Source of the DNA: Delphinus delphis
Taxonomy: Eukaryota > Chordata > Mammalia > Artiodactyla > Delphinidae
Length of the DNA stretch: 64,000 nucleotides
Assembly: GCF_949987515.2 (NCBI RefSeq)
Contig: NC_082695.1
Coordinates: 87,626,104-87,690,103 of the forward strand
Direction: 5' to 3'
The translations under genes were made by a program, and so were the position numbers. Under the pieces are notes generated by a model. That model worked only from the letters and a program-made list of their open reading frames with translations. It was not told where the DNA came from and did no database searches. Numbering within the stretch: position 1 is the first letter of the stretch; the number at the start of each line of letters is the position of its first letter. Below, one piece after another: positions 60,351 to 64,000 of the stretch.

Positions 60351-60554
60351 CCGGGAGCTGCGGTGACAGAGAAAACACCTTAACTCAGCGCAGGACCCCC
60401 TTCAGAGTGCAGCTGGAACGGGAAGCTGTCGGCCTGGCCGTTAGAAACGTGTGGAGAAATTACCGCACGTTCCCTGTAGAGGCATCCAGCCGCCGTCCCG
60501 GCCCAGCCTCTCAGCGCAGGGATAATACGCTCCTATCAGTTTTAATAGCCCCAT
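60351..60554. other. unassigned sequence
   Basis: Transition from GC-rich to AT-rich sequence. No feature. Confidence 0.4.
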
Positions 60555-60850
60555 GCTGGATTCAGGAGGTATTATGGATTGTACAGCAAGCATATTGTCA
60601 TTAAATTAAATTTTCAGAACATTCCCCAGCTCATCACAAATACCACAGAGAGTCATCATAATCGGTTCTCAACACATGTGTAATTGCCTTCAGCTGGCGT
60701 TTTTTACAGTTGACATTGCTCAGCAGTGATAAGGTGATTGGCGATTTGAATACACAGCTTGTTTCATCGCCGCCGTAATTGAAATATGGTGTGTGTGAGC
60801 AGAAGATTACATTAAGACCTGGGATAATCACCTGACAGGAGAGTAATTGA
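60555..60850. promoter_or_regulatory. candidate conserved noncoding element
   Basis: Abrupt change from GC-rich to AT-rich, non-repetitive sequence. TAATTG homeodomain cores occur at 60681-60686, 60776-60781 and 60844-60849. E-box CACATGTG lies at 60673-60680, immediately adjacent to the first TAATTG, and CAGCTG at 60691-60696. This dense arrangement suggests a developmental enhancer. Conservation was not tested. Confidence 0.28.
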
Positions 60851-60952
60851 GTCTGCAATCTGCCACTGGGTCTCTCAGGGAGGCTGGAAATGAGCAGCAG
60901 CCATTAGCGCATTGCACCGCCACCGCCTGGCTCCACAGCAGTGCCCGGCCGG

Positions 60953-61536
60953 CATCCCCGCATCCCGGCACCCCCGCATCCCCACATCCCGGCATCCCCT
61001 CATCCCTGCATCCCCGCATCCCCGCATCCCCACATCTTCACATCCCCGCATCCCCACATCTCCACATTTCCTCATACCAGCATCCCCACATCCCCACACC
61101 CCAGCATCCCCACATCTCCACATTTCCTTATACCAGCATCCCCGCATCCCGGCATCCCCTCATCCCCGCATCCCTGCATCCCGGCATCCCCACATCTCCA
61201 CATTTCCTCATACCAGCATCCCCACATCCCCACATCCCAGCATCCCCGCATCCCAGCATCCCCGCATCCCTGCATCCCCTCATCCCAGCATCCCCGCATC
61301 CCCGCATCCCCTCATCCCAGCATCCCCGCATCCCCGCATCCCCTCATCCCAGCATCCCGGCATCCCTGCATCCCCTCATTCCAGCATCCCAGCATCCCTT
61401 CATCCCCTCATCCCAGCATCCTGGCATCCCCGCATCCCCTCATCCCAGCATCCCCACATCCCTGCAACCCCTCATTCCCGCATCCCCTCATCCCAGCATC
61501 CCTGCATCCCAGCATCCCCGCATCCCAGCATCCCTG
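60953..61536. repeat. octamer minisatellite (CATCCCCN)73
   Basis: From 60953 to 61536 the sequence is 73 consecutive 8-bp slots in exact register (584 bases, no net insertion or deletion at the checkpoints 61065, 61121, 61201, 61281 and 61529). Most slots read CATCCC plus two variable bases; a few are degenerate (CATTTCCT, CATACCAG, CATCTTCA). A degenerate block recurs at 61055, 61111 and 61191, and a 32-bp higher-order unit at about 61279-61374. Open frames of over 300 codons in several frames result from the stop-free repeat. The minus strand has GGG/GGGG every 8 bases. Confidence 0.97.
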
Positions 61537-61982
61537 CACCGCGGGCACCCAGCCGCAACGTCGAGGCCCTGTCTACACCAAGGAGGGGAGGGTGAAACCG
61601 AGCAGTGGAAGAGGAAAGTGCAGCTGGCCTCCTCAGGGAGAGCGGGCAGGTTCTAGAAGAGAGACGCCACCTCCTGTGGAAGCTTCTCTCTGTGTTCTCT
61701 TCCCGCCCTGGAGGAGAGGGAGCCAGTGGTGGTGGGGGTTACAGCTGTCTCTCTCCAGTCCCCATCTCCATCTCTGTCTCTCTCCACCCCCCTGTCTCCA
61801 TCTCTGTCTCTCTTCTCTTCATCAGCCTCCTTCTTTCTGTCCGGGGACCCTGCCTCACCCCATCTGCTTCTCGAGGGACACACAGCTCCCGCCTCAGCTT
61901 TACTTGGTACCCAGGTCATCTCAGCAGGGCTAACTGGAAGAACTCAAAAAGTACTCCTGCCCTGGAGTCCCTGGGACCCAGA

Positions 61983-61986
<4 letters not shown>
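61537..61986. other. unassigned sequence with a pyrimidine-rich tract
   Basis: 61735-61845 is a CTCTGTCTCTCTCC-type polypyrimidine stretch with two near copies of CCATCTCTGTCTCTCT. No gene. Confidence 0.5.

Positions 61987-62020
<34 letters not shown>
61987..62020. repeat. CA17 microsatellite
   Basis: Seventeen uninterrupted CA units. Confidence 0.95.
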
Positions 62021-62023
<3 letters not shown>

Positions 62024-63284
62024 GCATATGTCACTGCTGGAGAAGGCAGGGCCAACATCTCCACTATCCAGGCCTGGGAGGCAAAAACATCATTTTTCCA
62101 TGGACTGTGCCTGGTCATACCAGGCTCGGTATCATCACCTTCTGGTGGAAAGACTCCTGCCAAGCAATCTACCCTGTCGTGTGCTGAGCGATGGCGTGTG
62201 GGATAAAGAGCTCATCTCTCCCCAACTTCAGCAAACCTACATCACGCAGTCTATCTCCTGAGCTATGTTGGAACAAACACCTGAAGACATTTGCAAAGTG
62301 AGAACTTATGTATTGCTGCATATTAAATTTAGATAATAATGTCCATTTCGAAAATATTGACAAGCAATGGGCATGCAGAAGCTCTGTCACTGTTTTATTT
62401 TTCATAGCTAAAAAAAAAGCCTGAGCATTTTGTGTTACAAAATCTCCCCTAACCCCACATGTAACTTTTTAAAATTGGAAATACCGTTTTACTTAAAAAG
62501 CTGACGTCACCATTTAAAAATGCACTGAAACACAGGAAATAAAAAATCAGAAGGAGCCTGGGTGCAGAGTTCCAGCAGGTCCTTCCTGCGCCACGAGACT
62601 AGGGGAGCCAGAGACACACAGCGAAGGGACAGAGATGGGAAAGGTGTCCCAATGTCGGCAGTGTGCACCCCGGGGCTCCCCAAAGTGTCGGCTCTCTGGG
62701 AGGGGAAGCAAATCGCACAGGCAAAGAGCCTTACTCTGATGTGCAGTGGTACCATTCCTGGAAAGGTTTTGGGAACCTTTGAGATGAAGGCCTCTGCTAA
62801 GCAAGGACTCAGCGTAGAGCAGGAGTGTAAACAGATGCAGGAGGACGCAGCAGCCCCAGTCGGGCCCCTAAGGAACCGCAGCCGGAGCGTGGCTGAGGGC
62901 TCCCAGGTCCCCTCTGCCCTCCCTTCCCCACCCACGTCCCTGTCCCCAGGGATGCGTGTCACTGAGGACCTGCTGCGAGTACCTCCATGGGTATAAACGT
63001 TGGCCATGCGCTCTTCCAAGGTTTATTTAGTTTTTATCCATCCCCACCATGTCTCTCTCACACAGTTCACGGTCTGCACACCTATGCCCGCTACATACAT
63101 TTTTTGGGCTACGTTATTAAACGGATGATAAGGGACAAGTGGAAACGCTGATCCAACAAAAATTCATAGGAAAATAAATTCATACTATTCCTTACCAGAA
63201 CAAGACTAAAGCTTCTGACCTGTAAATTCATGGCGGAGGAAAATCAGTGTAAAGTTTCCCTATTGACTGCAGAGAATAACAGCT
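62021..63284. other. unassigned sequence
   Basis: No gene or nameable repeat. Opposed open frames at 62507-63019 (minus) and 62562-62996 (plus) overlap fully and have no domains. Confidence 0.4.
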
Positions 63285-63690
63285 GACGTTCACCGAGGTT
63301 TAATTATGTGCCAGACACGGTTCCAGACGTACCGCTGAGATCAGCTCCTGAGGCCTGACCGGCCGCCCACAGGTGGGCAGTGTCACTGCCCTGACGCACA
63401 GGTGGGCAGACTCAGCAACACAGGTGTCCCCTAACTCCCCCAGATGCTTAAGAGCTTGCGGAAGGGCTGGGTGTGAACACACCTCTGTGCCTCCGAGCAC
63501 CTGCTGTATACGCCAGCTGTATACATCCGCGGTGGGGCCCTCCCAGGAGGGGAAGGGGACCGCCTTGCTTCAGCCAATCATGGCTTTTACATCCATCGTT
63601 TCATTTAATCCTCTTCAAAAACATGCAGTCATGTATTTCCATAAAACTCCCGTGGAAAGTGAGACTCAGGAAGGGAAGCCAACCAGCAGC
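63285..63690 (+). repeat. L2/MIR-type fragments
   Basis: TTTAATTATGTGCCAGACACGG, GTGGGCAGACTCAGCAACACAG and CATTTAATCCTCTTCAAAAAC follow words typical of L2/MIR (CTATGTGCCAGGCAC, GAGGAAACTGAGGC, CATTTAATCCTCACAACAA). Possibly two separate pieces (63285-63480 and 63575-63690). Confidence 0.55.
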
Positions 63691-64000
63691 TCGAACCTGC
63701 TCCTTGGTGGCAGAGGGAAGCTTGGGAACAAGCCCATGGCCAACCTCACGTCCTTCCTGGGTAGAAATCAGGGCACTCAGTTCTGAGTAAGTTTCCTTCC
63801 AGAAGAAACTTTGTTCAAACTCTGACTGCATATGTTCTAAGAAGTTTGAATGCTGGTAGGTTCAAAACGCTGCAACCCACAGAGGTTTTCACAATTTTGG
63901 AAACTTTGTCTACCCAACCAACCATATTTATTAACGAAAATTTCATTCGGTTTCTCCATTCTATTAAGCAAAGATGTACAATTGCGGATGCTCTCTTACT
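63691..64000. other. unassigned sequence at window end
   Basis: No gene recognised. Confidence 0.4.

Noticed and set aside
59472..60604. Several overlapping frames of 116-315 codons
   Set aside because: Frames of comparable length exist in several phases on both strands, as expected where GC content suppresses stops.
60847..61933. Plus-strand frames of up to 330 codons with IPASPHPH-type repeats, and minus-strand Met-Arg-Gly-Cys repeats
   Set aside because: Produced by a stop-free 8-bp DNA repeat that is open in several frames on both strands; no conserved domain and no coding signature.
1..64000. Ruminant or pig origin
   Set aside because: No BovB, Bov-tA or pig PRE-type SINE seen, while CHR SINEs and the cetacean-like L1 5' UTR are present; this rests on recall of consensus sequences rather than a search.

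Overview
This is a stretch of mammalian nuclear DNA, almost certainly from a cetacean, in which I find no intact protein-coding gene. The best lineage evidence is the interspersed repeats. Three short tRNA-derived SINEs (20379-20585, 49089-49301, 54605-54803) begin with the GGCTTCCCTGGTGGCG-type head of the CHR SINE family known from cetaceans, hippos and ruminants. A fourth, longer relative lies at 56814-57150. LINE-1 3' ends of the cetartiodactyl type occur at 11532, 31118 and 52150, and a LINE-1 5' UTR lies at 11685-12015. I see none of the BovB or Bov-tA elements that would fill a ruminant window of this size. Names of families were assigned from memory of consensus sequences, not from a database search. 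Layout: 1-11.5 kb is mostly AT-rich single-copy sequence with remnants of old repeats (LINE/HAL1-like, hAT, L2). 11.5-12.0 kb holds a LINE-1 tail joined directly to a LINE-1 head. 12-24 kb carries MIR, L2, old L1, a GGAT/GGAG tract, and a hAT-Charlie element split by a CHR SINE. 24.8-25.2 kb is a nearly perfect 31-bp minisatellite. 26.8-28 kb is GC-rich with a 118-bp tandem duplication. 31.1-31.6 kb is a LINE-1 tail. 33-40 kb is mixed, with L2, an ERVL-MaLR-type LTR, CA/TG tracts and a CpG-dense block. 40.5-42.8 kb is an old LINE-like element carrying 30-bp and 54-bp minisatellites. 45.1-47.5 kb holds old L1-lineage sequence in antisense. 49-57 kb contains three SINEs, an antisense LINE-1 with a locally copied inverted segment, and apparently repeat-free blocks that could be conserved regulatory DNA. 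59-62 kb is GC-rich, with a 73-unit octamer minisatellite. Long open reading frames in GC-rich or repetitive parts (27.5-28.3, 34.4-35.1, 39.3-40.1, 59.5-60.6, 60.8-61.9 kb) look like by-products of composition and are not annotated as genes. The window therefore reads as an intergenic or deep intronic regulatory and repeat landscape. The most notable observations are structural: the 77-bp inverted copy inside an L1, the LINE-1 tail-to-head junction, the 31-bp VNTR, and the octamer array whose minus strand has continuous G-quadruplex potential. I do not see a new multigene system here.
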